Shown here: positions 1-8,440 of the stretch, in pieces | How the letters are laid out: each line of letters begins with the position of its first letter | Numbering within the stretch: the stretch's first letter is position 1 | Assembly: GCA_944321295.1 (NCBI GenBank) | Contig: CALUKU010000006.1 | Span: 1-64,000, forward strand | Reading direction: 5' to 3' | From: an uncultured Prevotella sp. | Lineage (GTDB): Bacteria > Bacteroidota > Bacteroidia > Bacteroidales > Bacteroidaceae | DNA: 64,000 nucleotides | Notes under the pieces: model-generated | Databases searched by the model: none | What the model saw: only the letters and a program-made list of their open reading frames with translations | Told to the model about the DNA's origin: nothing | Position numbers and translations under genes: made by a program

Positions 1-869
1 ACCTTTATTATGTCGATGTTCTTCCACTCGTTGAAGCCGCCGATGTTGTAAGTGTCGGCCGTCTTGCCCTTGTGGAAAATCAAGTCGATGGCACGGGCGT
101 GGTCCTCAACGTAGAGCCAGTCCCTCACGTTCTCGCCCTTGCCGTAGACGGGCAGCGGCTTCTTGTGGCGGATGTTGTTGATGAACAGCGGGATGAGCTT
201 CTCCGGGAACTGGTAAGGCCCGTAGTTGTTAGAGCAGTTGGTAACGATTGTCGGCATGCCGTAAGTGTCGTGGAAGGCGCGCACGAAGTGGTCCGAGCTA
301 GCCTTCGACGCAGAGTAAGGAGAGTGCGGGTTGTACTTCGTTTCCTCCGTGAAGAACTCCGTGCCGTAGGCGTGGTGGTGCTCTGAGCTTGCCTTCGTGG
401 TGAACGGCGACTCAATGCCTTCGGGGTTGGTCAGCTCCAGCGCTCCGTAAACCTCGTCGGTAGATATGTGGTAGAAGCGCTTGCCCTCGTAGCCTTCGGG
501 CTTAGCCTCCCAGTATTCCTTGGCGGCCTGCAGCAAAGTCAACGTACCGATTACGTTGGTATGCGCGAATGTGAACGGATCCTTTATCGAACGGTCAACG
601 TGGCTCTCGGCAGCAAGGTGTATTATGCCGTCGATGTCGTAGTCGGTCATCAGCTTCTTTATCGTTTCATAGTCGCAGATGTCCGCCTTCACGAACACGT
701 AGTTCTCCTTATCCTCAACGTCCTTCAGGTTTGCCAGGTTGCCGGCGTAAGTCAGCTTGTCGAGGTTGATAATCCTGTACTCCGGGTACTTGTTGACGAA
801 CAGGCGCACTACGTGCGAGCCGATGAAGCCGGCTCCGCCCGTTATCATTATGTTACGCTTGAATTCCAT
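1..869 (-). CDS. rfbB: dTDP-glucose 4,6-dehydratase (partial, C-terminus outside window)
   Basis: Converts dTDP-glucose to dTDP-4-dehydro-6-deoxyglucose, the branch point for dTDP-rhamnose and dTDP-amino sugars. Translating the minus strand from the ATG at 869 gives MEFKRNIMITGGAGFIGSHV, an N-terminal Rossmann GxxGxxG motif, followed by the family motif HISTDEVYG and the catalytic YxxxK in PYSASKASSDH. About 289 codons are visible before the sequence leaves the left edge; the family is usually about 340-390 residues. It is the last visible gene of rfbA-rfbC-rfbD-rfbB on the minus strand, 32 bp after rfbD. Family identity is certain; only the end is missing. Confidence 0.95.
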   Translation of the reverse strand, partial: MEFKRNIMITGGAGFIGSHVVRLFVNKYPEYRIINLDKLTYAGNLANLKDVEDKENYVFVKADICDYETIKKLMTDYDIDGIIHLAAESHVDRSIKDPFTFAHTNVIGTLTLLQAAKEYWEAKPEGYEGKRFYHISTDEVYGALELTNPEGIESPFTTKASSEHHHAYGTEFFTEETKYNPHSPYSASKASSDHFVRAFHDTYGMPTIVTNCSNNYGPYQFPEKLIPLFINNIRHKKPLPVYGKGENVRDWLYVEDHARAIDLIFHKGKTADTYNIGGFNEWKNIDIIK

Positions 870-901
870 TTCTGTTTTTCTGTTTGTGTAAGTTAATAAT
901 T

Positions 902-1813
902 CTATTTTATAGCTTTCATGTTGCTCATGCATGTTTTCAGCGAGTCGGTCCAGTAAGGCACCTTCACGCCGAACGTCTGCTTGATTTTCGTCTTGTCGAG
1001 AACCGAGTATGCAGGGCGCGTCACCGGACTCGGAAACTCGTCGCTGTGGCATGGCTGTATGTCGCATGCCGTGTTGCCGGCAAGCTCGGCAATCTTCTTC
1101 GTGAAGTCGAACCAAGAGCACACGCCCTCGTTGCTGAAGTGGTAAATGCCGGTCTTGCTGTAGCCCGCCGTCGGGTTCTCGCCTTCATAATCGGCAAGCA
1201 CCGTCCTTATAGCGTCGGCCAGGTCGTAGGCGTAAGTCGGCGTGCCGGCCTGGTCGAACACAACGTTCAGCTTCGGCTTCGTTGCCGTAAGGTTAAGCAT
1301 TGTCTTTACGAAGTTCTTGCCGAACTCAGAGTAGAGCCACGCCGTGCGTATGATTACGTAGTCGCAACCAACGGCCTCTATGGCCTGCTCGCCCTCGAGC
1401 TTAGTCTTGCCGTACACTCCGGTGGGCGTTCCCTTCTGGTCCTCGCGGCAAGGCGTGTTATACGGGTCGCCGCCGAATACGTAGTCAGTCGAAATCTGCA
1501 CGAGCAGTCCGCCGACCTCCTTCATCGCCTCGGCGAGTATCTTCGGTGCGTCGGCGTTGAGCTTGCGGCACAGCGCCTCGTCGCTCTCGGCCTTGTCGAC
1601 GTTGGTGTACGCCGCGCAGTTCACGATGCAACCAATGCCGTTTTCCTTCACGATGCGCCTTACGGCCTCGGCGTCGGTTATGTCGAGTATTGTCGTTTCA
1701 ACACCGTCCACCTCCACAACGTCCGTAAACGTGTATTTATCGTCGGTCAGTTTGCTTATTATGCGCATCTCGTTGCCAAGCTGGCCGTTTGCGCCTGTTA
1801 CAAGTATGTTCAT
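902..1813 (-). CDS. rfbD: dTDP-4-dehydrorhamnose reductase
   Basis: Catalyses the last step of dTDP-L-rhamnose synthesis, NAD(P)H reduction of dTDP-4-dehydrorhamnose. The 303 residues show the short-chain dehydrogenase start MNILVTGANGQLGNEM, the STDYVFGG motif around residue 110 and the YxxxK pair in GVYGKTKLEGE. Full length for the family. It lies between rfbC (upstream on the minus strand, separated by a 131-bp spacer holding a palindromic repeat) and rfbB (33 bp downstream), so the three are probably co-transcribed. Confidence 0.96.
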   Translation of the reverse strand: MNILVTGANGQLGNEMRIISKLTDDKYTFTDVVEVDGVETTILDITDAEAVRRIVKENGIGCIVNCAAYTNVDKAESDEALCRKLNADAPKILAEAMKEVGGLLVQISTDYVFGGDPYNTPCREDQKGTPTGVYGKTKLEGEQAIEAVGCDYVIIRTAWLYSEFGKNFVKTMLNLTATKPKLNVVFDQAGTPTYAYDLADAIRTVLADYEGENPTAGYSKTGIYHFSNEGVCSWFDFTKKIAELAGNTACDIQPCHSDEFPSPVTRPAYSVLDKTKIKQTFGVKVPYWTDSLKTCMSNMKAIK

Positions 1814-1824
1814 TGTCTAAATAA

Positions 1825-1946
1825 AGCCCCTCCATACCTCCCCGTGGGGGAGGCTTCTAAGCGGGTGTGGTTATTTTAGGTTATTGTGATAATTAATCAA
1901 ATTTGCATTTATTTTTCTCCTCCCCAAGGGGAGGTCGGGTGGGGCT
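1825..1946. repeat. palindromic repeat pair in the rfbC-rfbD spacer
   Basis: Two roughly 30-bp arms, 1825-1854 and 1917-1946, are imperfect inverted copies of one another. Each begins AGCCCC on its outer side and contains its own internal CCTCCCC/GGGGAGG hairpin. The right arm overlaps the rfbC stop codon (TAG at 1947-1945). It could act as an intra-operon terminator, attenuator or mRNA stabiliser; it looks like a mobile intergenic repeat that landed at the end of rfbC. Confidence 0.7.
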
Positions 1947-2493
1947 AAAACGGGCTTTCAAAGTCTTTCAGCAGCGGGTGCTTCGTGTCCTTCTCGCTCA
2001 GTATGGCTTGCTCCGTAGGTATGCGCCAGTCAATGCCGAGGCTGTCGTCAAGTATGCTTATGCCGCCGTCGGCCTCGGGATGGTAAAACTCGTCGCACTT
2101 ATACTGGAACACGGCCGTTTCGCTCAACACAGCGAAACCGTGTGCGAAACCTTTCGGGATGAAGAACTGGCGGTGGTTGTCCTCGGTCAGCTCAACGGCC
2201 ACGTGCTTGCCGTAAGTAGGCGAGCCTTTACGTATGTCTACGGCGACGTCGAGCACCCTACCCTTCACGCATCTCACAAGCTTTGCCTGCGTGAACGGCG
2301 GACGCTGGAAGTGCAGTCCGCGCATAACGCCGTATGACGACATGCTCTCATTGTCCTGCACGAACTCCACGCGGCCGACCTTCTCGTCAAACTCACGCTG
2401 TGAAAAACTCTCGAAAAAATATCCTCTTGCGTCCTTGAAAATGCGCGGCTCGATTATCACCACGCCGTCTATTTCAGTTTTTATTACTTCCAT
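1945..2493 (-). CDS. rfbC: dTDP-4-dehydrorhamnose 3,5-epimerase
   Basis: Epimerises dTDP-4-keto-6-deoxyglucose at C3 and C5 on the way to dTDP-L-rhamnose. The 182-residue cupin protein contains the expected segments EPRIFKDARGYFFESF, the catalytic-His region GVMRGLHFQRPPF, DVAVDIRKGSPTYGK and FIPKGFAHGF. Length is normal. The next gene on the minus strand is rfbD; upstream lies a 514-bp spacer with repeats and a possible promoter. Confidence 0.96.
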   Translation of the reverse strand: MEVIKTEIDGVVIIEPRIFKDARGYFFESFSQREFDEKVGRVEFVQDNESMSSYGVMRGLHFQRPPFTQAKLVRCVKGRVLDVAVDIRKGSPTYGKHVAVELTEDNHRQFFIPKGFAHGFAVLSETAVFQYKCDEFYHPEADGGISILDDSLGIDWRIPTEQAILSEKDTKHPLLKDFESPF

Positions 2494-2553
2494 TATTTTT
2501 TGATGATTGGATATCCGTAATTTATCAAAAAAACATTAACAATTATATGGTTG

Positions 2554-2561
2554 CAAAATTA
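2554..2561 (-). promoter_or_regulatory. possible -7 box for rfbC-rfbD-rfbB
   Basis: The minus strand reads TAATTTTG here, fitting the Bacteroidetes -7 consensus TAnnTTTG about 60 bp before the rfbC start. No TTG is found at the usual 19-21 bp spacing, so support is weak. Confidence 0.3.
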
Positions 2562-2790
2562 TGAAATAAAAACGATATTGCCATCGTCTTTAGCTTCTTT
2601 AACTCCTTCGGCCGATTAAAAATCCATTACACTGAATTTCATCATCCATCTTCGTCATTATTTCCACCTAACAACCTTATTCAGGCATACTCGGTAACGC
2701 TCAAACGTCGTAGTGACATAAATTACTATGCCCGCACGCTTCAAAGAAACGTATTTTACTGAAATAAATGCGAATTTGATATCAGAAAAA

Positions 2791-2876
2791 CACCCTCTTC
2801 CAAGTGAGGCGCTCGCATATCACGTCATCCCAAACTTGATTTGGGATCCAGAACGGAAGCACCCTCATTTGCAACA
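2791..2876. repeat. half copy of a hairpin-type intergenic repeat
   Basis: Contains CCTCTTCCAAGTGAGG, then TCATCCCAAACTTGATTTGGGATCC (an imperfect palindrome, here given as positions 2825-2849), then GAAGCACCCTC. The same order of blocks recurs at 49392-49475, where a complementary second arm is also present. Confidence 0.7.
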
Positions 2877-2935
2877 TATACAAACTCACGTGCCAAAGCA
2901 TAAAACTATTATCCCCAATTTTCAAGCCACTCAAC

Positions 2936-2992
2936 ATTTGTCCGTTAACTCCCGATAACTCCGACGCGGAGCGTCTAACTCCCGGTAACTCC
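2936..2992. repeat. GTTAACTCCCGATAACTCC-type repeat, copy 1
   Basis: About 57 bp running ATTTGTCCGTTAACTCCCG ... GACGCGGAGCGTC ... TAACTCC. It is nearly identical to 34898-34954. The central GACGC(g/a)(g/a)GCGTC is palindromic. Confidence 0.75.
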
Positions 2993-3007
2993 TGCTATTT
3001 CCAGACA

Positions 3008-3916
3008 TTAATATTCCAGATTTTTCTCCAGCGTGTCGACATTCTCGTCAAGAATCGACATAAGGTACCTGCCGTAATCATTCTTCAACATCGGCTGCGC
3101 CACCTCGCGCAGTTTCTCCGCCGTTATCCATCCCTTGCGGTAGGCAATACCCTCCAGGCAGGCAACCTTCAAACCTTGGCGCTTCTCCAACACCTCGATG
3201 AATGTCGACGCCTCCGACAGTGAGTCGTGCGTGCCCGTGTCAAGCCATGCGAAACCCCTCGCCATCGTCTGCACCTTCAGTTCCTTGCTTTTCAAGAACT
3301 CCTGATTTACGGTTGTTATCTCCAGCTCGCCCCTTGCCGACGGCTTAATATGCTTTGCGATGTCAACAACCTTGTTCGGATAAAAATACAGTCCTACCAC
3401 GGCGTAGTTGCTTTTCGGCCTCTCCGGCTTCTCCTCAATGCTCAGGCAGTTGCCGTCCTTGTCAAACTCCGCCACGCCGTAACGCTCCGGGTCGCTCACA
3501 CGATAGCCGAACACCGTCGCCTTGCCGTTCACCTCGGCGTCCTTCACTGCCTGCGCCAGCATGTCGTTCATTCCGGCACCGTAGAAGATGTTGTCGCCCA
3601 ACACGAGGCATGCGCAATCATCGCCCACAAACTCCTCGCCGATGATAAACGCCTGCGCCAGTCCGTCTGGTGACGGCTGCTCAGCATACTCGAACTTCAC
3701 CCCGAACTGACTGCCGTCACCCAGCAACCGCTTAAAGCCCGGCAAGTCATAAGGCGTCGAGATTATCAGTATCTCCCTTATCCCCGCCAACATCAGCACC
3801 GAGATGGGATAATAAATCATCGGTTTGTCGAAAATCGGTATCAGCTGCTTGCTGATTCCCTTGGTGATAGGATACAACCTTGTACCGCTGCCACCGGCTA
3901 ATACGATTCCTTTCAT
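3008..3916 (-). CDS. rfbA: glucose-1-phosphate thymidylyltransferase
   Basis: Makes dTDP-glucose from dTTP and glucose-1-phosphate, the entry to the dTDP-sugar pathway. The 302 residues begin with the nucleotidyltransferase signature [18 protein letters not shown], followed by [25 protein letters not shown] and the C-terminal [12 protein letters not shown]. Full family length. It follows the GT2 gene at 3942 by 25 bp on the minus strand, so it is likely expressed with the polysaccharide operon; a 514-bp spacer separates it from rfbC. Confidence 0.97.
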   Translation of the reverse strand: MKGIVLAGGSGTRLYPITKGISKQLIPIFDKPMIYYPISVLMLAGIREILIISTPYDLPGFKRLLGDGSQFGVKFEYAEQPSPDGLAQAFIIGEEFVGDDCACLVLGDNIFYGAGMNDMLAQAVKDAEVNGKATVFGYRVSDPERYGVAEFDKDGNCLSIEEKPERPKSNYAVVGLYFYPNKVVDIAKHIKPSARGELEITTVNQEFLKSKELKVQTMARGFAWLDTGTHDSLSEASTFIEVLEKRQGLKVACLEGIAYRKGWITAEKLREVAQPMLKNDYGRYLMSILDENVDTLEKNLEY

Positions 3917-3941
3917 GATATAAAATTATTAAAGCTGTCGA

Positions 3942-4751
3942 TTATAAAATATCTTTAAACGAATTTCTGAAACTCGGCACATGCAATCCATGTTTCTGAA
4001 AAAATGTTTTCATACTATTAAGATGAAGAAAAGTCTTTTTGCCCAATTTTGAACTGCCACGCAAATGGTTATGCGTCATCACAGCTTCTGGATAATATAC
4101 TACAGGCCTGTTCAATTTCCATGAACGAAGGCAAATGTCTTCATCTTCCATATACAAAAAATAATCAAGGTCAAAGCCTCCAAGCTCTGCAAACATATCT
4201 CTTGATAAGAAAAACGCCGCACCTATAGCCCAATCCACGGCTTGTGTCTTGCTATAATCCAAGTTCCTGCACAAATACTTATCAACCTCTTTATCATCAG
4301 CATTATCCTTGCCTTTTGTCCGTATTCGCGCCAAAAGGATACTTAATGAGATGAATCCTCTTACAGAATATTGCAACGAACCATCTGGGTTTAAAAGTTT
4401 AGGCACAATTATTCCAACGTCAGAATGGTTCTCTGCAAAATCGAACAACTTGTCTATACTTCCAGGATGCATCACTATGTCCGGATTAATTATTGCGATG
4501 TATCTGCCTGTAGAAGCGAAGACACCCTTATTATTGTTTTCACCAAACCCCAATGGTTCTTTATTTACAATAACCTTCACTTGCGGATAATTTGCCTTAA
4601 TGTATTCAACACTGCCGTCTGTTGAACAATTATCAACATATATCATCTCAAATGGAGTTTTAGGCTGGTTCTCTCCATAAATGGAAGCCAACATGGGCTT
4701 AAGGTATGAAAGATGATTCATACCTACCGTAATGATAGATATTTGTATCAT
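3942..4751 (-). CDS. family 2 glycosyltransferase (rhamnosyltransferase-like)
   Basis: A 269-residue inverting GT-A enzyme expected at the cytoplasmic membrane, adding a sugar to the lipid-linked repeat unit. It starts MIQISIITVGMNHLSYLKPM and shows the nucleotide-sugar Asp in YVDNCSTDGS, NPDIV as the DxD equivalent, and the acceptor-side motif FLYMEDEDICLRSW. This layout is typical of the WbbL/rhamnosyltransferase-like GT2 group and it sits next to rfbA, so rhamnose as donor is plausible but inferred. AT-rich like its upstream neighbours. Confidence 0.85.
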   Translation of the reverse strand: MIQISIITVGMNHLSYLKPMLASIYGENQPKTPFEMIYVDNCSTDGSVEYIKANYPQVKVIVNKEPLGFGENNNKGVFASTGRYIAIINPDIVMHPGSIDKLFDFAENHSDVGIIVPKLLNPDGSLQYSVRGFISLSILLARIRTKGKDNADDKEVDKYLCRNLDYSKTQAVDWAIGAAFFLSRDMFAELGGFDLDYFLYMEDEDICLRSWKLNRPVVYYPEAVMTHNHLRGSSKLGKKTFLHLNSMKTFFQKHGLHVPSFRNSFKDIL

Positions 4752-4794
4752 AAGGAACTTGAACTAAAAGTAAATTGATTTTATACAAACTTCT

Positions 4795-4838
4795 ACATTT
4801 GTCTTTAATGAGAAATCAATGAAGAATAAGACAAATGT
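4795..4838. repeat. 11-bp perfect inverted repeat in the spacer before the GT2 gene
   Basis: ACATTTGTCTT at 4795-4805 and its exact complement AAGACAAATGT at 4828-4838, 22-nt loop, between the acyltransferase and the GT2 gene on the minus strand. No T-run follows, so it may be an operator or RNA structure rather than a terminator. Confidence 0.6.
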
Positions 4839-4884
4839 TTATTCTTACTCAAACGGTGAGTATTATTTATATTCATTGTGGCAA

Positions 4885-4892
4885 CAAATATA
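4885..4892 (-). promoter_or_regulatory. possible -7 box upstream of the GT2/rfbA pair
   Basis: TATATTTG on the minus strand, about 135 bp before the GT2 start; no clear -33 TTG. It would allow the GT2-rfbA pair to be expressed separately from the upstream operon. Confidence 0.3.
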
Positions 4893-4914
4893 GAGTCACC
4901 TCAATGCAACACTA

Positions 4915-6021
4915 TTAGTTGTCTGTTTTACGGAAAGTAAAAAATGTTTTTACTTTCCGGAATAAAGCCATAAAAGCAAGAGAAAATACTATAGCAAAAA
5001 TCCAATAATAAACCAGAAGCAGAAAAGACTTACCTGCGGGAGCTGTTAATGATGCAAGATCTGTATTAACTCCAAATAAAGATAATATACATGAACCTAT
5101 TTTAAAACCTAAAAAATGAAGTCCCATTATATAGAATGAATCTTTTCCGCATTTTGACAACAAATGTCCTATATGGCTATTCTCTATTTTCTTAGAAAAG
5201 TAACAGACAACGTATAATGCCATTACAGAACTTACAGTTAATGTTAAAACGTCATTATATTTATTAGAATTCAGCGATACCCCCCCCGAAATTGTTGCAA
5301 TATGATAGATAACAAATAAAGCCATTACACATACATACTTATTACAAAATTGTAATTTTAATCTGTTTTTAAGGATATATCCGCAATAGATGAGCCACAT
5401 TGCCGTCAACGTATTATTAAAACGTGGAATTGTAAAATCGAACAAATTTGTCAAAGTGCAGGATACGATGCAAAAACATAACAAGACTAAACATCTTACC
5501 CATTCTTTGTACTCACTTCTTTTTACCATCCTGTTTACAATCCAGCTAATTATGGATAAGCCACATAATGCCATGAACAATACGTAAACAAACCACATAG
5601 CTCCCAATATGGGTTCTCTACCTGCTAAACAGACAGCCAACAACAATTCTTTTAATGTTTTTCCAACACTATATGCTGTTACAAACTTTCCACCATACGA
5701 AAAAGATTGGCTATAAAAACCAATATTCAACAACAAGTTATGAAGCAATACAGCTGGTATATAAAAATACAGCAAAAGTCTATACAGCGACTTGATCTTC
5801 CCTTTTATAAAAGATACGGGCTGTAGTAAGCGTTCTTCCTTTAAGAAAAAGCCACCTAATAAAAAGAACACGGGAACATGCCATAGTTCACCTAATAATG
5901 TTGATAATGGCAAATACTCGCTGTCATAAAATTGATAATTAATATGAAGCAAGACAACAGAAAGAATTGCTAATCCTTTTGCTATATCAACCCAGCGATA
6001 ACGAACTATTGAAGAGTTCAT
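4915..6021 (-). CDS. acyltransferase family 3 membrane protein (OafA/WecH type)
   Basis: A 368-residue polytopic membrane protein expected to O-acetylate a surface glycan, taking acetyl groups across the inner membrane. The N-terminus RWVDIAKGLAILSVVLLHIN carries the family signature with its conserved His (R/K-x-x-DIAKG-...-LH), followed by about ten hydrophobic segments and the pattern VFFLLGGFFLKEE. The gene contains a run of eight G on the coding strand (5280-5287 on the plus strand as C8) at the Ser-Gly-Gly-Val position, conspicuous in an AT-rich gene; gain or loss of one G would truncate the protein. The gene is intact here. The sugar acceptor is unknown. Confidence 0.85.
   Translation of the reverse strand: MNSSIVRYRWVDIAKGLAILSVVLLHINYQFYDSEYLPLSTLLGELWHVPVFFLLGGFFLKEERLLQPVSFIKGKIKSLYRLLLYFYIPAVLLHNLLLNIGFYSQSFSYGGKFVTAYSVGKTLKELLLAVCLAGREPILGAMWFVYVLFMALCGLSIISWIVNRMVKRSEYKEWVRCLVLLCFCIVSCTLTNLFDFTIPRFNNTLTAMWLIYCGYILKNRLKLQFCNKYVCVMALFVIYHIATISGGVSLNSNKYNDVLTLTVSSVMALYVVCYFSKKIENSHIGHLLSKCGKDSFYIMGLHFLGFKIGSCILSLFGVNTDLASLTAPAGKSFLLLVYYWIFAIVFSLAFMALFRKVKTFFTFRKTDN
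5280..5287 (-). repeat. G8 homopolymer inside the acyltransferase gene
   Basis: Eight consecutive C on the plus strand (G8 in the coding strand), encoding Ser-Gly-Gly-Val. Poly-G tracts of this size in O-acetyltransferase genes are classical slipped-strand phase-variation sites in other bacteria; whether this one varies is an inference. Confidence 0.75.
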
Positions 6022-6076
6022 AGTAGAAAACAGATTAGGTTTAGAATACGGTGTTACATAAAATACTAAAGGAATT

Positions 6077-7291
6077 CTATGAATCTACATTCTCTATCTC
6101 ATGAATATATGTAGCTGCAACTTTTTTATCTGTTAAACCTATAGCGGTTTTAATAGCATTTCGGGATATGTTGGTTAATTCATCATTTGTCATATTGTTA
6201 ATTTTATCTATAATATTTTTTAAAGCAAATGAATCTCCGGCATTACACAAGAAACCGTTCGTACCATTAATTATTACACCATCCATTCCTTCATTTTTTG
6301 ACGCAATAGTTATTAATCCTTTTGCCATTGCTTCTAAATAAACAAGTCCGAATGTCTCCTTTGCGCTTATCATGATAAAGCACTCAGCTTGAGTTAAGAT
6401 TTCTTGAACCCTATTACGATCAATATGTCCCCAAAATGTAACATTATTAACCTTTTTATGTTTTTGAAAGATTTGTTTTGTTGCATTTACCAAATCGCCA
6501 ATACCAACATAATCAATATGCCAATCATTATATGGCAAGTTACATAAGGCTTCTGCTACTTTATGAGGATTTTTTCTCTTTATAAATGATCCAACGTACA
6601 CAAATCGTTTTATGGGAACTGAAACTTCCTTTTTTAAATCTTTAACCAGATAACTTTCAGGAATACCAGAATAACATTGAAATGACGGTGATTTAATAAT
6701 ATATTTATTTTCAAAATTTTTCTTTAACGGAAGGCTTCTATACCCCCATATATTAATACTGTCCAATAAAATTTGCAAATTGCCGCCATATACCTTATTT
6801 AAATTTATACTTTGTTCATGTACAACAATACAACTTTTTGCGCTATATTCTTTTGCAAGTCGATAAACCATTTCAAGATGTGGGTAAAAAAAGTGCGCTA
6901 TAATAATATCAGGCGTAAAGGAATCTTTTTTATTGGAAGATATAATCTTTTCTATTTGTTTATTTATCACACTCTTTTCAACACCAATCTTAGGCATAAA
7001 CTTATATAAAGGGAAACGAACAATCTTAACGCCATCCATTTCATATTCAAAATCCTTTGTGATGCGTTTTGTTGTAATATAAGCAGAACCATTACTTGCC
7101 AATTTGTTTTCTATCAAACTAGCTATTAAATGAAAAATCGGCGAATAAATGGGATAATTAAAAACGACTTTTACATTATACCCCATCCTTACCCATTCTT
7201 TCGCAAAATAATGACAAACATTAGTATTATTAAGCAGATTTAAATCAGGTGCTGGGTATATTGTCGTTAATAGCAAAATATTTTTCCCCAT
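6077..7291 (-). CDS. family 4 glycosyltransferase (GT-B)
   Basis: A 404-residue GT-B retaining glycosyltransferase. The N-terminal domain starts MGKNILLLTTIYPAPDLNLL; the C-terminal GT1 domain shows RFVYVGSFIKRKNPHKVAEAL, FWGHIDRNRVQEIL and the EX7E-like donor motif AKETFGLVYLEAMAKGLITIAS. It probably adds one sugar of the repeat unit at the cytoplasmic face of the membrane; donor and acceptor cannot be read from sequence. It starts 2 bp after the preceding gene's stop on the minus strand, in the AT-rich block. Confidence 0.85.
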   Translation of the reverse strand: MGKNILLLTTIYPAPDLNLLNNTNVCHYFAKEWVRMGYNVKVVFNYPIYSPIFHLIASLIENKLASNGSAYITTKRITKDFEYEMDGVKIVRFPLYKFMPKIGVEKSVINKQIEKIISSNKKDSFTPDIIIAHFFYPHLEMVYRLAKEYSAKSCIVVHEQSINLNKVYGGNLQILLDSINIWGYRSLPLKKNFENKYIIKSPSFQCYSGIPESYLVKDLKKEVSVPIKRFVYVGSFIKRKNPHKVAEALCNLPYNDWHIDYVGIGDLVNATKQIFQKHKKVNNVTFWGHIDRNRVQEILTQAECFIMISAKETFGLVYLEAMAKGLITIASKNEGMDGVIINGTNGFLCNAGDSFALKNIIDKINNMTNDELTNISRNAIKTAIGLTDKKVAATYIHEIENVDS

Positions 7292-7293
7292 AC

Positions 7294-8430
7294 TTAATTG
7301 TTCTTTTGTTTAAGTTCTAAATATCTTATAATTTCATAAGTCCTAGCATTCCAAGTTTCAATGTCTGGCTGAAATTTTGTAAATTGCTTAGTTCGTTCAT
7401 CCCACATTAATAACTTTAGAGTTGAAAAGATGTGCTCTATAATCAAATCATTATCTTTTCCATTTGATATAGCTACATAAGGCAATTCAAATGTCGGACA
7501 ATTATATGAATAGCTGTAAACATTAAATGGAATCCCTTTTTTAATGGTTTTGTTCACATCACATTTTTTATTAATGTTATCAATATCCATAGCAAAGCTC
7601 ACCGCTTTTTTAAATTTCTCAGATGCGAAAATCGGCAAATAATGATATCGTTCTTTCAAAATACATAAGCCATATAAATCAAATATATGATAAGCATATT
7701 CCATATATTTAGGGTCTAATTTTCTTTTATTTAGCCATCTAATTGGTGTTAACAAATACTTGATTATCGTTCTTTCTCTGATTTTCTTCGTAATAGGAGT
7801 GGTGACATTTATCGTATGTTTAAGCATACCATCTGAATATATTCTTACATCCCTTTCCGAACCATATTTTAAAAAATCAACAATAATATCATCTATCTTA
7901 TTGTCTGTACAATAATCATTCAATTTATACGAACACGCTGCAAACCAAGACTGATGGTTATAAGTTGGGTCAATGCCTATGTTAGAACCATCTAATTCTG
8001 TACGAAACCACAAATGCTTGTTCCAATCATATTTTTGTGCAAAAAAAATCTTTTTTGAAACATCAATACATCTCAAATCTTTTGATATCTCATAATAGTA
8101 TAATAAAGCTTCTATAACCCATCCTTGACCTATTAGACCGTTTAGATGATCAAAACGGTCTGTTTTCATGCATTGTATAGCACCAGATTTCGATTTACTC
8201 TGTTCTTTAAACAGATATTCTGCAAACACCTTACATATTTCCATATATTTATCCTCTTTCGTGATTTTAAAAAGATAAGAATAAATAATCAAATAATGCG
8301 AGGTGTTACGTACTGGAGTATCAATGTGTCCGTGGGGACCATTATGCCCAGCAGTTGCGTACCCCTGATGAAGAAATTGCTCATAGTTCATATCAGCAAT
8401 TCTTCTCATATATATTTCCTGTTGTATCAT
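7294..8430 (-). CDS. putative alpha/alpha-toroid protein of the polysaccharide locus
   Basis: About 378 residues from the ATG at 8430 (MIQQEIYMRRIADMNYEQF); an upstream ATG at 8493 would overlap the preceding lyase gene by 53 bp, so the internal start, 11 nt after the lyase stop, is preferred. There is no signal peptide in that form. Repeated aromatic helix patterns (HYLIIYSYLFKITKEDKYME, GLIGQGWVIEALLYYYE, WNKHLWFRTELDGSN) suggest an (alpha/alpha)6 barrel as in unsaturated-uronyl hydrolases or C5-epimerases, but no catalytic signature was identified with certainty. Its position beside an alginate-lyase-like gene suggests a role in trimming or editing a uronate polymer. Function not assigned. 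Confidence 0.55.
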   Translation of the reverse strand: MIQQEIYMRRIADMNYEQFLHQGYATAGHNGPHGHIDTPVRNTSHYLIIYSYLFKITKEDKYMEICKVFAEYLFKEQSKSKSGAIQCMKTDRFDHLNGLIGQGWVIEALLYYYEISKDLRCIDVSKKIFFAQKYDWNKHLWFRTELDGSNIGIDPTYNHQSWFAACSYKLNDYCTDNKIDDIIVDFLKYGSERDVRIYSDGMLKHTINVTTPITKKIRERTIIKYLLTPIRWLNKRKLDPKYMEYAYHIFDLYGLCILKERYHYLPIFASEKFKKAVSFAMDIDNINKKCDVNKTIKKGIPFNVYSYSYNCPTFELPYVAISNGKDNDLIIEHIFSTLKLLMWDERTKQFTKFQPDIETWNARTYEIIRYLELKQKNN

Positions 8431-8440
8431 ATTTACAGTT

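Larger units (their letters stand above)
2494..3007. other. intergenic spacer between rfbA and rfbC
   Basis: No credible gene. It holds a weak minus-strand promoter-like box near 2554, a hairpin-type repeat (2791-2876) and a copy of a GTTAACTCCCG-type repeat (2936-2992). The open reading frame that can be drawn across it only reads through these repeats. Confidence 0.7.

Noticed and set aside
884-1879. Long plus-strand reading frame opposite rfbD
   Set aside because: It is the antisense shadow of rfbD, which has full family motifs; the same applies to the long antisense frames over gcvPB, the M24 peptidase, ffh and the thioesterase.
2728-2958. 76-codon reading frame in the rfbA-rfbC spacer
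   Set aside because: It consists of two dispersed repeats translated by chance.
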